From positions 140,896,361-140,960,360 of the forward strand of contig NC_081406.1 in the NCBI RefSeq assembly GCF_030272615.1: 64,000 nt of DNA, read 5' to 3'. The DNA comes from Cryptomeria japonica. Taxonomy: Eukaryota; Streptophyta; Pinopsida; Cupressales; Cupressaceae. The first letter of the stretch is position 1. The number at the start of each line of letters is the position of its first letter. A program made the position numbers and the translations under genes. Shown in pieces: positions 10,741 through 23,224 of the stretch. A model generated the notes under the pieces. The model searched no databases, was not told where the DNA came from, and worked only from the letters and a program-made list of their open reading frames with translations.

Positions 10741-13700
10741 ACCCTCAGGTTAGGGTTTCCCCAAGATTTTATTATATTTTTTTTAATTTAAGTTTTTTTT
10801 TTTTTTTAAAAGCAACAACTAATATATAAAAATATACATTATATATACATGAATAAAAGTGTGTATATATATATATATAGCTTTATTTTATTTTTTCTTA
10901 AGAGCTGTAAATAAATAAATATATAGATTATGTATATGAATACATTTATGATTATGTAGAAATATATATATATATTCTTCCTTCTCTAATATAAATGTAC
11001 TCTATTTTTTTTTCTTTTAGTATGCAGAAATAATAAAGTATTGACTGTCATAATAAAATAAAGTAGCAACATAACATAGGTAAATATTAACTTATTAGTT
11101 TTCTCTCTTATGAATAAATCTCTATTTACTAACACATAAGGCAGATCCTAATATATTAAATTAAATGTATTTCTTTTCCTTTTTAATCTTATATGGTTAA
11201 CTATAGAAAAGATTAATTTATCTACCTTTATTTTCTGCATTATTTTTTTTGAAATAAATGACAGAAATAAATAAATTACAGTAGCATTAATATAGTCTAG
11301 AATTTCATTTAAAACTATTTTACCAAGTTAAATGCAACATTAATGTTCATGCTAAAATCTATTTAACTATATTTGCATTTGGAAATAAATAAATAGGACT
11401 AAAAGATCATTTCTAGCTTACTAACTTTAATGCTTTTGTACTCCATTTATTTCTATTATTTTCAATAAACATAAAGAGATAGAATGCCTTTCTTTATTTT
11501 CAAGAATAAAAGCAATAGATTTTACTCATACTATAGAAACTTAAACCGTAAATATATATTTCATTTTGCAATAACAACTTAACAAAAGAATACTTTTCTT
11601 AAAAGAACACTTAGAATGCAATATTGTCAACTTTAAAAATGGGTGAAATACCCAACTAGCCTCTTATTTCTAATAAATGAGGGTATAAATAAATAAATAC
11701 ATTTTCATTTGCAACTAAAACAATAATGATGGTAGCATTTCCTAGCTTTCCTTTTTTCTTCTTTTCCAAGCAACCTGCATAAAAATCTTAAGGCTATGAC
11801 CATGGAGAGCTCACCTCCCAGCCTAGGCTTACTAGAAGCCGCCACTGAGCTTGGAGAATCAAGTCCTAGACGGGTTACACTCAAACAAACACAAACAAGC
11901 AAGGGAAAAGAAAAAACCCAACAAACACTTTCCCATCCAAGGCTAAAATTCATCACATAATGTGATGTTTACAAGGGTGGAAGTGGACCAAATACCTTGA
12001 GGAGAACTACAAGAAAGTAGATCACAAGCCATCCCATGGCAACCAAAAATACAACATAAGTTCATCTTAACCCAACATCCTTATGACCCCCAAGGCATAC
12101 ATGCCATACTTTCTCCCCTTATGACCCCCGAATGCATAAACAAGACTATGCAGCAAGGGTCGCATAAACAAACCCTTGAGATCACTCTCATAATGAGAGC
12201 CTCTCACTCTAAGGTTGTCAAACTCCTTCCACCCCCAAGACCATTCTACCCTCCCAAGGGTAAGATGGCCTTGGATACTCCCAAAACACAACAAACTGCA
12301 TAACAAAAATGGGAGAACAAAAAAAATCACATAAATATTTTCACAAATAAAGCATCTACATTCAAGCAATCTTTTAAAAGTAAATTTCCAACATGTAAAG
12401 AAGAGAATGGACCAACCTTGAATCTGCCAAGGGTTTACTAGAAATGGCTTGGGGAAGAGCAGGCCAATTCCACAATTCTTTTCTCCAACCTAGCCAAAAT
12501 TCTATTCTAAAACTAGTTTTCTTTTAAAATTGCAAGATCTCATCTCCAAAGATGGAGAGTGGGTGATTACTCTCTCAGAGTTCTTTCCTTCTAGGAGAAA
12601 GTTAATACACCACCCTTTTTAGTTCAGGTAACCCTAACCCTTGCCTAAGAAGGCTTCTCTCACTCTTCCCAACCTCTTGGATAGAGTGAGAGTTCACACT
12701 GGTTGGTCTTCCCAACCTCTTACAGGTTACTAAAACTGGAAGGAGAAAAGGTAAGAGAAGGCGGGGAAGAGAAACTGACACAAGAAAGGAAGGTTATCTA
12801 ACCTAGGAGGAACCTTCCAACTTGGATTTTCGTTCATCTTGGGAAAACCAATTTTTGAGGCGACTAAACAGTCACATGGGAGTAGTCATATGCTTAAAAT
12901 TACCCCTAACCCATAGGTATACCCTATGGACCTTTAGAAAATCCCTTAAACTACCCCTAGGAGTCCATTTGACCCCTTAGAAACCCATCTAAAGTTAACC
13001 TACGGGTCAAACCTAAGTTGACCACTCCAAAGACTCTCTACCCAAGGCAAATTTGGGACCACACTCAAATGTTTGAAAGGGCTTTGGTTGAAACAATCTC
13101 CCTCCAAGAGACAAGTCAAAATCATGACACTAATCAGCACATGTGTCAAGTGACACAATAAAATACATTACATAATTACACATGGAAATTGTCTCTTGTT
13201 GGATTTAAACAAATTAATAAATACAATTTAACACACATGCAACATTTACTTTCATGAATAAAATACGATACATACGGGGTGTTGTCTCTCCAAATAGACA
13301 ACCCCTGGTTTTACGAACGTACATAATTCTAGGCTTGATTCTCCATAATGTTTGCATGGTCACATGGATAATTTTCCTACGCATCTCAATTTCACATTAG
13401 TATTTCCCAATAGCCTCATATAATATTAAACACATAAATAAGAATACACATCAATCACTCTACATACAATTGGCATCATTCTAATCAATTTATCATATAT
13501 CAAAGCAAATCCACATAAGCAATTATCATAATCCTCATAAATTTGATCCATTCATAAGATATGCATCATATTTCTAGCATCATAATAAAGTCCTGCAAAT
13601 CAAATAATGGCATACATCATCTCAATGTTATCCTATTCTAGAATCATATAAAGTTCTATATCCATAATGCATAGAAATGACGCATCAATATATCAATGTT

Positions 13701-13823
13701 ATCCAATCATGGGTTCATATAAAGTTCTGAATCCATAATGCATAGAAATAAAGCATCCATAATTGTTCCAACATGAAAAACACTGAAATGCTAGGATGGG
13801 TCGGGGTAGGGCCTCACATTAAT

Positions 13824-14771
13824 AAAATGAGATTGAAATTTAAAATTAGGGCCAATGAGATACCACTTAAATTCAAATTTAAAATTGACAAAATTAAGAT
13901 TGTAAAATTAGGGCAGATTATAATTAATGTCTTAATTTTAAATGTTTCCTTGAAAGTTGTAATGTTGAAATTGGGAAGTGTGTGATTTTAGAGGCATCAA
14001 AATTCAACAAAATCAACCAATTTTTTGGATTTAAGCAATTAAATACAGTCATAACAGTCTCCCGAAATTTCAGGAAAAAATCTAGGGACCAGGTTGAAGT
14101 TGCACTCTATCCTCCCAACTTTTTTAGAAATTTTCAAGGATGAAAGCTATGATGATTTGAGAGCTAACCCCAAAAAATTGATTGATTTTACGATCTCTAG
14201 ATAGGCGAAATTAAGGTTTGAATTTTGAAATAGGACCCTATTACAGTTTTGAAAAAGATAAGAAATTGAATTGCAATTTTGAAAAAGGTCAAATCTAATG
14301 GATAGGGCCACCTTAAATAATATTTATAAAACTGAAATTGCTTGAAATTGCTTGAAATTTGTACAAAATTCAATTAAATTTGAAAATTAGTGTTTTAGGA
14401 CCTAATCATTGAATTTTGAAATTTTGAATTTTGGGAAAAGGAGGGAAATTGAAATTTTGAATCTTAGGCAAGAAGACAACTCTGAAAATTAAATGTAAAT
14501 CTATGTTTGAAAATTAGGGTTTTGATAATTAACCACATAATTTTGTTATTTTGATTTGCAAATTGAACAAGACAATGAAAGAAGTGAATTTGACAAGCAA
14601 TGTAATTTTCAGATCTAAGACAACAGATAGAAATTTTTGCAAATAACAAGTTCAATTTTAATTTTAATAACTAGGGTTTTGAATGAATTAACCACTAATT
14701 TTTGTAAATTGCATGAAAATTAAATTTGTAAATGAAAAATATGCAATAATTTTCAATGTAAAGCATGTAAG
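13824..14771 (-). other. G1 untranslated leader
   Basis: AT-rich DNA between the G1 PBS and the nested solo LTR. It continues in the same compositional style at 9312-9465, as expected if the solo LTR split a single leader. The 14041-14110 stretch resembles 15160-15215 in the LTR (gggaccaggttgaagttgcac versus gggaccgagttgaagttgtac, with differences). No gene is seen. Confidence 0.5.
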
Positions 14772-14789
14772 ATGTCGGGTTCACCAAAA
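14772..14789 (-). other. Primer-binding site of G1
   Basis: Minus strand, directly after the LTR: TTTTGGTGAACCCGACATC. The TGGTGAACCCGAC core is of the kind used as a tRNA-complementary PBS by Gypsy elements. It fixes the LTR edge at 14790. Confidence 0.65.
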
Positions 14790-16021
14790 TGTGATATGTT
14801 GAAAAGTGATGAGGGGAGATCAAGTGGAAAGCTTTACTCCCCTCAAAACAGGGATGAAAGTTTCAGAAAGGATTCCCTTCAAATTTTCACACACATTACA
14901 TTTAAAAGAGGGGTTGAGTTCACTAGATCCAATCCCAATGGAAAGAGATTGAATACTAAGTGAATTGTAGGAAATTTGGAATTTATTAGGAAAGTAAATT
15001 AACCCTCTTTTATAATAGACTAGTTGAATTAAGAAAATTGACATTAAGTGTAGAAATAAGAAAGAAATGATTATATCTTGAGATGGAAAGGTGGAATGAA
15101 GTTGCGCACTTGGAATTAGTGGTAGAATGTTAAGATGAAGCTTCCTTGCAAATCCGAGCAAAAGTTGCAGGGACCGAGTTGAAGTTGTACCCGGTCCTCT
15201 GAAAAATCCATGTATTGAAAAGGGTTTTTCTGTCTCTGAAAATGAAGCCTAAACCTGCAATTACAGCCACACACCCTCAACCTACACATAGAAAAGAGAG
15301 GGAAATGTTGTTGGGATTGGGGATTTTCTTTCTGGTCAAACCCTGTTTTGGAATTAACCAAGTGATTGAAAAATACTGTAGGTAAATAAAAGGAAATGTC
15401 TAAAGTAAAATCCACCTCAAGAAGGTGATGTGATTGAATTGTTGTTGAATTTTCTTGAAAGGATATGTGAAATAGGATGTCTTGAGTGTTGATACAAATA
15501 TCCTCTTCAATGGTTGAATCCTTGACTTGAATGCAACACCTTGCCTTGAAAGGAGACTTGAAATGCTCAATGCTTGAATGAATTATTGAATGCTTGCACT
15601 TGATTTCTCTTTATGATTAGCTTGTTGTCACTTATCATTGCTTTGCTTATGCCAATAGGAGGGGAAGTGCTCCTTATATACTTGCCAATCAGGGGTGTTT
15701 AGATATTTTTCCATCTTACACCAACATAGGAAAACTTTCCTGCTCAATAATTGACAAGCTCAATGCAAAATAGGACCAAAGGGGGCCCAAAATAGGGCTA
15801 GGAAAAGGGCACCACACTCTTGTCCTAGGAGGACAGGGGGGACAAGGGTGCCATGCCCCTGTCCTGCCCTAATTTAGTATAGGCAATGACAATAGGCAGT
15901 GCATCATGATGAAAAATGCAAGTTATTGATGTTTTGAGCATGTTTCGGGTCTTTGATTAGGCTTAGGTATTCGTCCACTAATGCAAAGACCCAAATATGG
16001 TCAAAAATTGCAAGGGTCACA
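14790..16021 (-). mobile_element. 5' LTR of Gypsy element G1
   Basis: The 1232-bp block begins TGTGATATG and ends GGGTCACA on the plus strand. The ends form a TGTGA/TCACA inverted repeat. The PBS adjoins the low-coordinate edge. The high-coordinate edge falls in a Copia (C3) relic, where Copia protein similarity starts just after 16021. Small frames inside are not supported as genes. Confidence 0.7.
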
Positions 16022-16027
16022 ATTTTA

Positions 16028-18190
16028 TGATGTTATAATTACATAAGATAGAAAGTCTAAAGGTAATATATTTCATTTGAATACTAGTGGTAAAAAAAAA
16101 TTTATTTCTTAGGTCGATGAAATTTGGTTATGGCATAAAAGGATGTGTCATGTAAATTTTGATTGAATGGTTAAGATAAGTTCCACTCAAGCTGTAAGAA
16201 ATCTGCCTAAGATTGTAAAACCCTATAATTTGTCATGTAAGGAATATCAATTAGGGAATTAGATAAGAGTTTCTTTCTAAAGAAAACAATATAATTATAG
16301 TGGGATATTGGATCTTGTGCATACTTCTTTGTATGGTTCTCTAGAGTGAGAATCTTGTAGGGTGACAGGTATTTCATGTTGCTAATTGATGACTATTCAA
16401 GGATGATGTGGGTTACTTTCTTAAGGGAGAAGTCTGAAGCATTGGAGAAGTTCAAGATTTTCAAAGCTATGATTGAGACTGAGGCTAGAAAAAAGTTGAA
16501 TTTTCTGAGATCTGACAGATGTGGTGAATCTACTTCCGGTGAGTTTAACTCTTTTTGTGAAGAGCATGGGGTGAAGAGATAGTTATCTGCTCTGCGGACC
16601 CCTCAGTAGAATGTTATTATGGAGAGGAAGAATAGGACAATTTAGGAAGTTGTTATAATGATGATTATTGAAGGAAATGGTCCACATATCTATTAGAGAG
16701 AATCTATGAGTGTTGTTGTATATGCTCTGAACAAGGTGCATATTAAAGGTGATACCAATAAGACTCCTTATGAGTTATGGTTTGGTCATGTTCCTATAGT
16801 TAAATATTTTAGAATTTTTGGTAAATACTATATCAAAAGAGATGAAGATATAGGTAAATTTGATGCTATATGTGATGAAGGAATCTTTCTTGGTTATTAT
16901 GCTAAGAGCAAGGCCTACTAGTGTTATAATAAGATATTGAGAAAGATAGTTGAAATTTCTTATGTGAAAGTTGATGAAGGAAATGAGTATTGTACTAGAT
17001 GCTTTGAATATGATTTAGATAATCAAATTGTTAGTGAAGATAAAGGAAAGCAAGTGCAAACCTAAAACCAAGTTCAGATTGCTCCGAAAAAGCCTGAGAA
17101 TGAAGGAGAAGCTAGTGTAGAAGAAAGAGATCAAGAGTTTGAGAATCATGAAAATCCTAAGACTCCCAGGTATGTAAGGTTAAATCATTCAGAGAATTAG
17201 ATAATAGGTGATAAAAATAAAGGTGTGATGACTAGGAGAAGAGTTGCAAAATAGTATTGCTTGATTTCTAAGATTGAACCTAAGAATGTTGAAGAAGCTT
17301 GTAAAGATAAAAATTGGGTTAAAGCTATGGAAGACGAGTTGAATCAGATTGAAAAATAATAATAGATGGATTTTAGTTTTTAGACCTAATGATAAAAATG
17401 TAATTGGAACTAAATGAGTGTTTCAAAATAAATTGGATGAAAAAGGAGAAGTTGTTAGGAATAAAGCAAGACATATTTGTAAGGCTTATTCTTAGATTGA
17501 AGGTATGATTTTGAGGAGACTTTTGCTCCAATAGATAGAATCGAATTTGTTATATTATTTATTTCTTATGCTTCTTACAAAGATTTCAAAGTGTATCAAA
17601 TGGTTGTCAAGTCAGGCTTTTTTAATGGTGAGCTAGAAGAAGAAGTCTACATTGAGCAACCAGATGGTTTTCAATTGATAGATTAAAAAGATATGGTTTG
17701 CAAGTTGAAGAAAGAACTACATGGATTGAAGAAAGCTCCAAGAGCTTGGTATGCCAGATTGGATAAGTATTTAATGAAGCTTGAATTCAATAAAGGTACT
17801 ACTGATAGTAATCTATACTTCAAGATTGAAAATGATAACTTCTTAATTGTTGAAGTTTTTTTTGATGATATTATTTTTGCTGGAAATGATGGTTTGTGGA
17901 AGAAGTTTGCTGATGATATGAAAAATGAGTTTAAGATGTCTATGATAGGTTAGATGAAATTCTCTCAGGATTGCAAATTACTCAGTTGGATAAAGGTATC
18001 TATATATCTCAATCTAAGTATGTAAGGAATTGTTGAAGAAGTTTAGTTTAGATGATGCAAAGCCTATTGGTACACCTATGCTAACTAGATATAAGTTGAC
18101 AAAGGATGATGGTTCTCTGAAAGAAAATCAGACTAGATATAGATCTATGATTGGTGGTTTGTTGTATTTGACTCAGATTAGATTTGACAG
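16028..18190 (+). pseudogene. Copia relic C3: integrase and reverse transcriptase
   Basis: Plus-strand remnants appear in normal Copia order. The integrase HHCC start (WLWHKRMCHVNFD) is near 16130. The core follows at 16376-16600 (DDYSRMMWVTFLREKSEALE, then LRSDRCGESTSGEF), and the C-terminal part at 16706-16920 (NKTPYELWFGHVPIVKYFRI). RT begins about 17300 with KLKKELHGLKKAPRAWYARL at 17700 and a catalytic-motif relic VFFDDIIFAG near 17850. GTPMLTRYKLTKDD and YRSMIGGLLYLTQ come next. At least a dozen stops and shifts are present. RNase H is missing: similarity ends at about 18190, where an LTR fragment begins. Gag lies outside, cut off by the G1 LTR. Confidence 0.8.
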
Positions 18191-19228
18191 AGTGTTTGGG
18201 ACATTCATATGTATCCTCAATTCAGATGGTTCATTATTTGGAAGTCCAAAAGTGAATCTATCAATTTGACAGTCAGTTCAAGGTGTGTTCTTGAGGTTCA
18301 GTATATTGATGGTGGAGATTCTAGTAAGTGGTGATGTTGCGGTTGTTGTTGCAGTGATTAATGTTGCTTGTGGATGTTTCTAGATTAGGTCCTATCCATG
18401 TTAATGGTTTGCATTGATTGTTGTGTGCATTATTTATCAATTTCTTGATCTGATGGTGTTCTTTATGGTATGCGACATTCTTGGTGATTGTAGCGTGTTG
18501 CAAATGTTTGAGGTATAACTCTTAGTGGTGTTTCTTGGTTGTGGTATTGAGTTAGGTCCAGAATATGTCTTAGATGATATTGTTTTGGTTTGCATGTGTT
18601 GATGTAGCATATGAGATATGTTTGTCATTTGTGTTGAGGGTTGAGCTAACCTTGAAATATAGGTTGATGATTTGTATAAATATATGTAATATTCATTTGT
18701 AAGATGTATTTGCATTGCATCTACAAGTGTATGATTGATTAAGTGTGAGAAGAAGTGTTATAATCTTTCAAAAATGTGAAGAGAAGTGTGTGGTAGAGTA
18801 GATCAGACTGTCCTTAACCAGAACTGTAATCGGGCATGTGGAGATACTATTTCACTAGTCCATGATCCTTCGTATGTAATCCAAATGTTTTTGTAAGACA
18901 ATGTCTTCCTTAGGGTTGTATCCCTTCTTATTTTGTTATTTGAGTAGTGAGATCTAGGACATGTGCCTAAATGCATGTGCATTACCCATTGTAATATTTC
19001 ATTTACTCATAGCAAGGTATCATCTCATTGTGGGTAGGTTCCCACTGTGTTTTTTCCCTTAACCGGTTTTTCCACGTCAAAAATTTTGGTTTTATGTGTG
19101 TTATTGAAGTGGTGTTGATTTGTGCTTTTATTGCTAATTATCAAATCTGAATTTACGTTTGAATTGTGTTGAGTTTGTGAGCAAATTGATTCAACCCCCT
19201 CTCTCAATTTGTTGCCTTGTTACCAACA
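18190..19228 (+). mobile_element. 5'-truncated LTR (plus strand), same family as the split LTR at 22261/47690
   Basis: From AGAGTGTTTGGGACATTC onward, the sequence aligns with the reverse complement of 47384-47440, then of 23219-22261, ending ...GTTACCAACA at 19228. Its first roughly 250 bp, present in the other copy, are missing. It contains the accgg-ttttTCCACGTC box near 19060 and the C-rich CCCCCTCTC tract at 19195. The junction with Copia RT at 18190 has no identifiable duplication, so a deletion or recombination is likely. Confidence 0.65.
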
Positions 19229-20049
19229 CTTTATATCTTTGATAGAATATAACCTCTTCTCTATAGGCTGAGGGGTTCTGGGTACCATAAAAATTAAGTG
19301 CACAAGTGTTATGGTTTCGAAAAATGGGTAAAATCTTGAATTGAAATAAAACAAGAAAGAACTATGATTAAAGAAGGTTCTCATGAATGTCGAGCTAACA
19401 TGCTTCACTTATGATATCAATAAGAAAACAAGAAATATCAACAACTTTAAACACAAAGAGATTCAATTTCCAAACTTGGTTTTGTGCTTCCACCAAAATG
19501 CCCTTCAATTCTTTGAAAAAGTTTCAAATGCCAAATGCATGAGCAATATTTATAGATATATGAAACCTCGAGTAATCAATCACTTGGCTTTGGCAGCTAC
19601 TGTACCATCTTGGAATTTTAAATGAACTTTTTTATTAATTGTCCCATTTATTACCCATTACAAAAAGCATTCGGTTGACACCTTCATGCAGATTGCCAAT
19701 CTTAGAGAAATCAATATCAGAGAATTGGGTGATTTCATCCTTCAAGAAAATCATAATAGGGAAGAAAGCATGTGTGAGAAGAACCCTATAGTGTGATCTG
19801 CCGATATGTAACTTGTGAGAGACTCATTGTCATTATATTAGCAGGAGTTGGGGTATTGGGTGAAACGAGACTAGGTGACAATGGGAAATAACAAAAGGAT
19901 AACTTCCATCAAGAGGCTATAGACCAATAAGGTGTGGTGGGGTCCCTTTTGGACATAAACAAGACTTGAGACCTAAAGGCTTTATCATTCGATCAGAGGT
20001 TTCAAGAACTACAAAAGATAAAGGGTTTGTGTCATGAAGATGGACTTCA
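19229..20049 (+). other. Unassigned region before P3
   Basis: No convincing gene, PBS or terminal repeat is visible. Short frames at 19383-19625 and on the other strand look accidental. The last few hundred bases may be the decayed upstream part of the P3 relic (frames around 19840-20050 read LLAGVGVLGETRLGD and similar), but stops are dense. Confidence 0.4.
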
Positions 20050-22255
20050 TGATATTAGGCATTATCAATGGGTTGATTTCTCAAACCGGTAATACCCTCG
20101 ATGAATAAATTGATGCAACCATTCTAACAAATGGATATACCAGGCTTAAGGAAGTGTACAAAAGGTGGAGGTTGCCAGCCCATAGGCCCGGAGATGGAGA
20201 TGATCTTAGGATATTTGATACAAATGAGAATCCACCATTTGATGTGGAGTTATTTGAGGAGTATTTCAAATACACTTATTACTCAGTTTGTCAGATTTTA
20301 GGCATGGAAGCCATTCCACTCATGAATATTGTGCCCACGATATTGGTTTCAGATGTCCAAATACATGATGCTTTCTCATTTGATTATGTCTCATAAATAG
20401 TGGATCACATGAATCATGGCTTGGAGATGATAAAAAACAAACCCAATGAGATTTATTTTAGACACTATTCAGTGTTGATGCATATGCTTTTATATGTTGG
20501 ATGACAAATGAATTTATGGAGTGATAACCTCAGAGTCATGGAATATGATAGGTAGGGCTGGAGGAAACCTATACAGATGTGGACTTCCATATGGGATAGA
20601 AAATTCCCATGGAATTAGTATCGATATTTTGAGGATTATTTTGTTAAACCCCTATGTCAACTTTTGGGCCACCCATGTAATTATACACTTACACGAGAAA
20701 TTCAGAATTTCCTCATGCAAAAAGAGCATGATGATAGGAATATAGTGAATCACAATTGGGGAGATTAGTATGCCTTCAAAGACTATACTAAAATAAGGGT
20801 CTATGGATTTGAGGGTGCCCCTCTCCTACTTCCTAGAACTGTGCCTAATAGAATTGTATATCTGGAAATTATGAGGTAGTTAGCTGATTCAAATTGCATG
20901 CACCTGAGTATGCATGGAAAATAATCTTTCATGCCTATATCTTTGAGTTTTTGAGAATTCATAGTGTTTTATACTAAAGGATATGATATTATTTAAGCCA
21001 AGTTATCCTACTATGGTTCATCATAGGGTGAGCCTCAATGAGATTTTGATCCTAAAGGTTTTATAAGTTAGTCCAAGCAATCACAAAAAATGTGATCCTA
21101 TGAGCATGTACCTCTAGAACAAGATGATATTATCTTAATTTAGATGAATTGCAAGCTCTTTAGAAACTAGAAGCATGTTACAATATCACAAGAGATGAAG
21201 AGTGGAGGAAAAACCATAATATTGTGAGTTCTACCATTTTTTCTAATATTCAATATCCCATTGATAGGATTTATGAAAAAGTTGCTCACGTGGATGAGAT
21301 TATTGAGGGATTTCCATCATATGTTTTATAAAGAAATAGTAGGAGACCAATGGGGGAGAAGCACACAAGTCCTAACTCCTCTAATGCATATGTCACCACA
21401 ACCTACTCCTATGAGACAAAGTGATATTTATGGAGTTTTTAAACAAATCCATGAAGGAGGACTGATTGTCACTAAGCCCTCCCTTATTGATAAAAAATAT
21501 GATATTAGGAAATTATCTCATGAGAGGTTTGTTTTAGATGATGAATTCATTCATTCCCCTAAGTTTAAGTCTTTTATGTATAAATATAGAGGGAGATTTC
21601 TTAGATAGTAAAATGATGAGATTACCTCTGAAATTGAGGATGACTTATTGAAAAGGCTTTAGGAGGATGTGGATGCTGAGATGACTACCATGACCCCTAT
21701 CAAGGGAAGACAAATTTTACAAAATGTCGGTATCATTATTGTGCCTTGGTGGTATATGAGTTTTGTTATACTATTTGATAACTTTGTAAGAAATCCATAT
21801 GTAAATAAAATGATGTTACTTGAGGATGTAGATCAAGTGTATTCTAGTTGTGGTTTTGAACCAGAATAGGAGGTTTTATTTCAATGGGCTTTATACCCAA
21901 AAAACCATATGGCTACTCTTGTGGAAACCGATAAATGTTTTAGTTATATTTTGGTGTAGAGAGTTGGGGAAAATGACCCTATAGTTATAGCTAATTTAAA
22001 TGTGAATGTTGCAGATTTTAATAAAGCATAAATGAAGCATTTTGTATGGAAAGGGACACTGACAAGGCTAAATATGAAAGATTGGAAGAGATCGGGGTAC
22101 AAAGTGAAGAAAGGATTAAATAAATTACTAGAAAGGAGGAATTATCATTTGAGCATGAACAATGAGTGGTGGAGGCTCTACAGGACATAAATTACTAGAA
22201 ATATAGAGCTGAGAATCTCGAGAAGAAGATTAAACAAAGAGAGCAGTAGGATAGT
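20050..22255 (+). pseudogene. P3: relic of the X/E2-type unnamed TE protein
   Basis: Broken plus-strand frames align with the central part of the X protein. In P3, YYSVCQILGMEAIPLMN, SFDYVS, then HYSVLMHMLLYVG; in X, WSLCQILGEDA, FNFTPYLTDAIHEGL and WYSLLMHMFLF. Later, HNWGD...KIRVYGFEGAPLLLPRTVP-N...EIMRQL pairs with HNWGN...FRVFGFRGTPYFLPYQVP-L...EVLRQI. Downstream parts at 21261-21608 and 21669-21869 are charged and unrecognised, and the end is Lys/Arg/Glu-rich. It is much more diverged than the two X copies are from each other, so it is a separate family member. The right end is cut by the LTR at 22261. Confidence 0.6.
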
Positions 22256-22260
22256 AAGAA

Positions 22261-23224
22261 TGTTGGCAACAATGCAAGAATCTAAGAGGTAGGGGGTGAA
22301 TCAATTTTCTCACAAACTTAATACAACTCAAAATTAAATTCAAACCTGATCATTTAGCAATGAAAGCATAAACCATCACAACATCAATAACACACATAAC
22401 ACCAAGATTTTTGATGTGGAAAACCCAGTTAAGGGAAAAAAACATAGTGGGAACCTACCCACAATGAGATAATTCTTTATTAGAAGTAAATGTAAATATT
22501 ACAATGGGGAATGCACATGAATTCAAGCACACAACCTATATCTCACTACTCAAAACAAGAAGGGCTACAACCCTAACGTCTTACAAAGATTCAAACAATA
22601 AGCTAGATTACATGAACTGATGAAATAACATCTACCAATGCTTGATTACATTTCCTCCTAATCACAGATACTCAAACTTTCTCTTTCCACTTGTTCGCAC
22701 TATTTCTCACTTCTCCTCTACTACTAAAAGATCAATTAAATATTTGAGCATACAAATACATCTATCACATGAATATTACATATATTTATACAAATCATCA
22801 ACCTATATTTCAAGATCGGCTAAACCCTCAACACAAATTACAAAACAATAACATCACACACTACAACAACACATGCAGAACAAATTTTTTGGCTAAGACA
22901 TAGTCTGGACCCAAATCAATACCACAACCAAGAAATACTACCAATAATTGCACCTCAAACATTCGCAACATGCGACAATAACCAAGAATGTCGCATAACA
23001 CAAAGAACACCACTAGATCAAGAAAATGATCAACAATGTATATAATGATCAATGTAGACCATCAACACGGATAGGACCCAATCTAGAAACATTCACAAAC
23101 AACATGAATCACACAAGAAACAACCACATCATCACCACTTACTATAATCTCCATCATCAATAAATTGAACCTCAAGAACACATGCTAAACTAAATACAAA
23201 TTGAATGATTCATTACGAACTTCC
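22261..23224 (-). mobile_element. Minus-strand LTR, part 1 (split by G2)
   Basis: It begins TGTTGGCAACAATGC and carries the GTAGGGGGTGAATCAA tract and the GATGTGGAAAACCC box near 22396-22412. Homology to the LTR at 18190-19228 (opposite strand) runs through it and continues across the G2 insertion at 47384. G2 therefore landed inside this LTR. The left flank is AAGAA; I could not find a matching duplication near 47690. Confidence 0.65.

Larger units (their letters stand above)
9466..13818. mobile_element. 4.35-kb solo LTR with TTAAT target duplication
   Basis: The block begins TGTCATACCCAAAC and ends GGTAGGGCCTCACA. A perfect 5-bp duplication, TTAAT, flanks it at 9461-9465 and 13819-13823. 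The ends are imperfect inverted repeats (TGTCATACCC versus TGTGAGGCCC). No PBS, PPT or pol lies inside, so it is a solo LTR of a long-LTR (probably Gypsy) family. It contains a TA microsatellite, a GC-rich island at 10495-10740 and long AT-rich stretches. Small frames inside look like chance. I cannot fix the transcriptional orientation. Confidence 0.8.
6907..16021 (-). mobile_element. Gypsy/Tat-like element G1 (5' half, split by a solo LTR)
   Basis: The parts in minus-strand order are: 5' LTR 16021-14790, PBS 14789-14772, untranslated leader 14771-13824 and 9465-9312, gag 9311-7400, protease to 6907. A 4353-bp solo LTR with its target duplication (9466-13823) sits in the leader. The 3' half is absent because C1 landed at 6907 and the region to its left belongs to other elements. 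The leader is AT-rich with many TTGAAATT-like runs and no long frame. Confidence 0.75.

Noticed and set aside
13773-13985. 70-codon frame across 13818
   Set aside because: It crosses the solo-LTR edge and target duplication, and consists of low-complexity AT-rich sequence.
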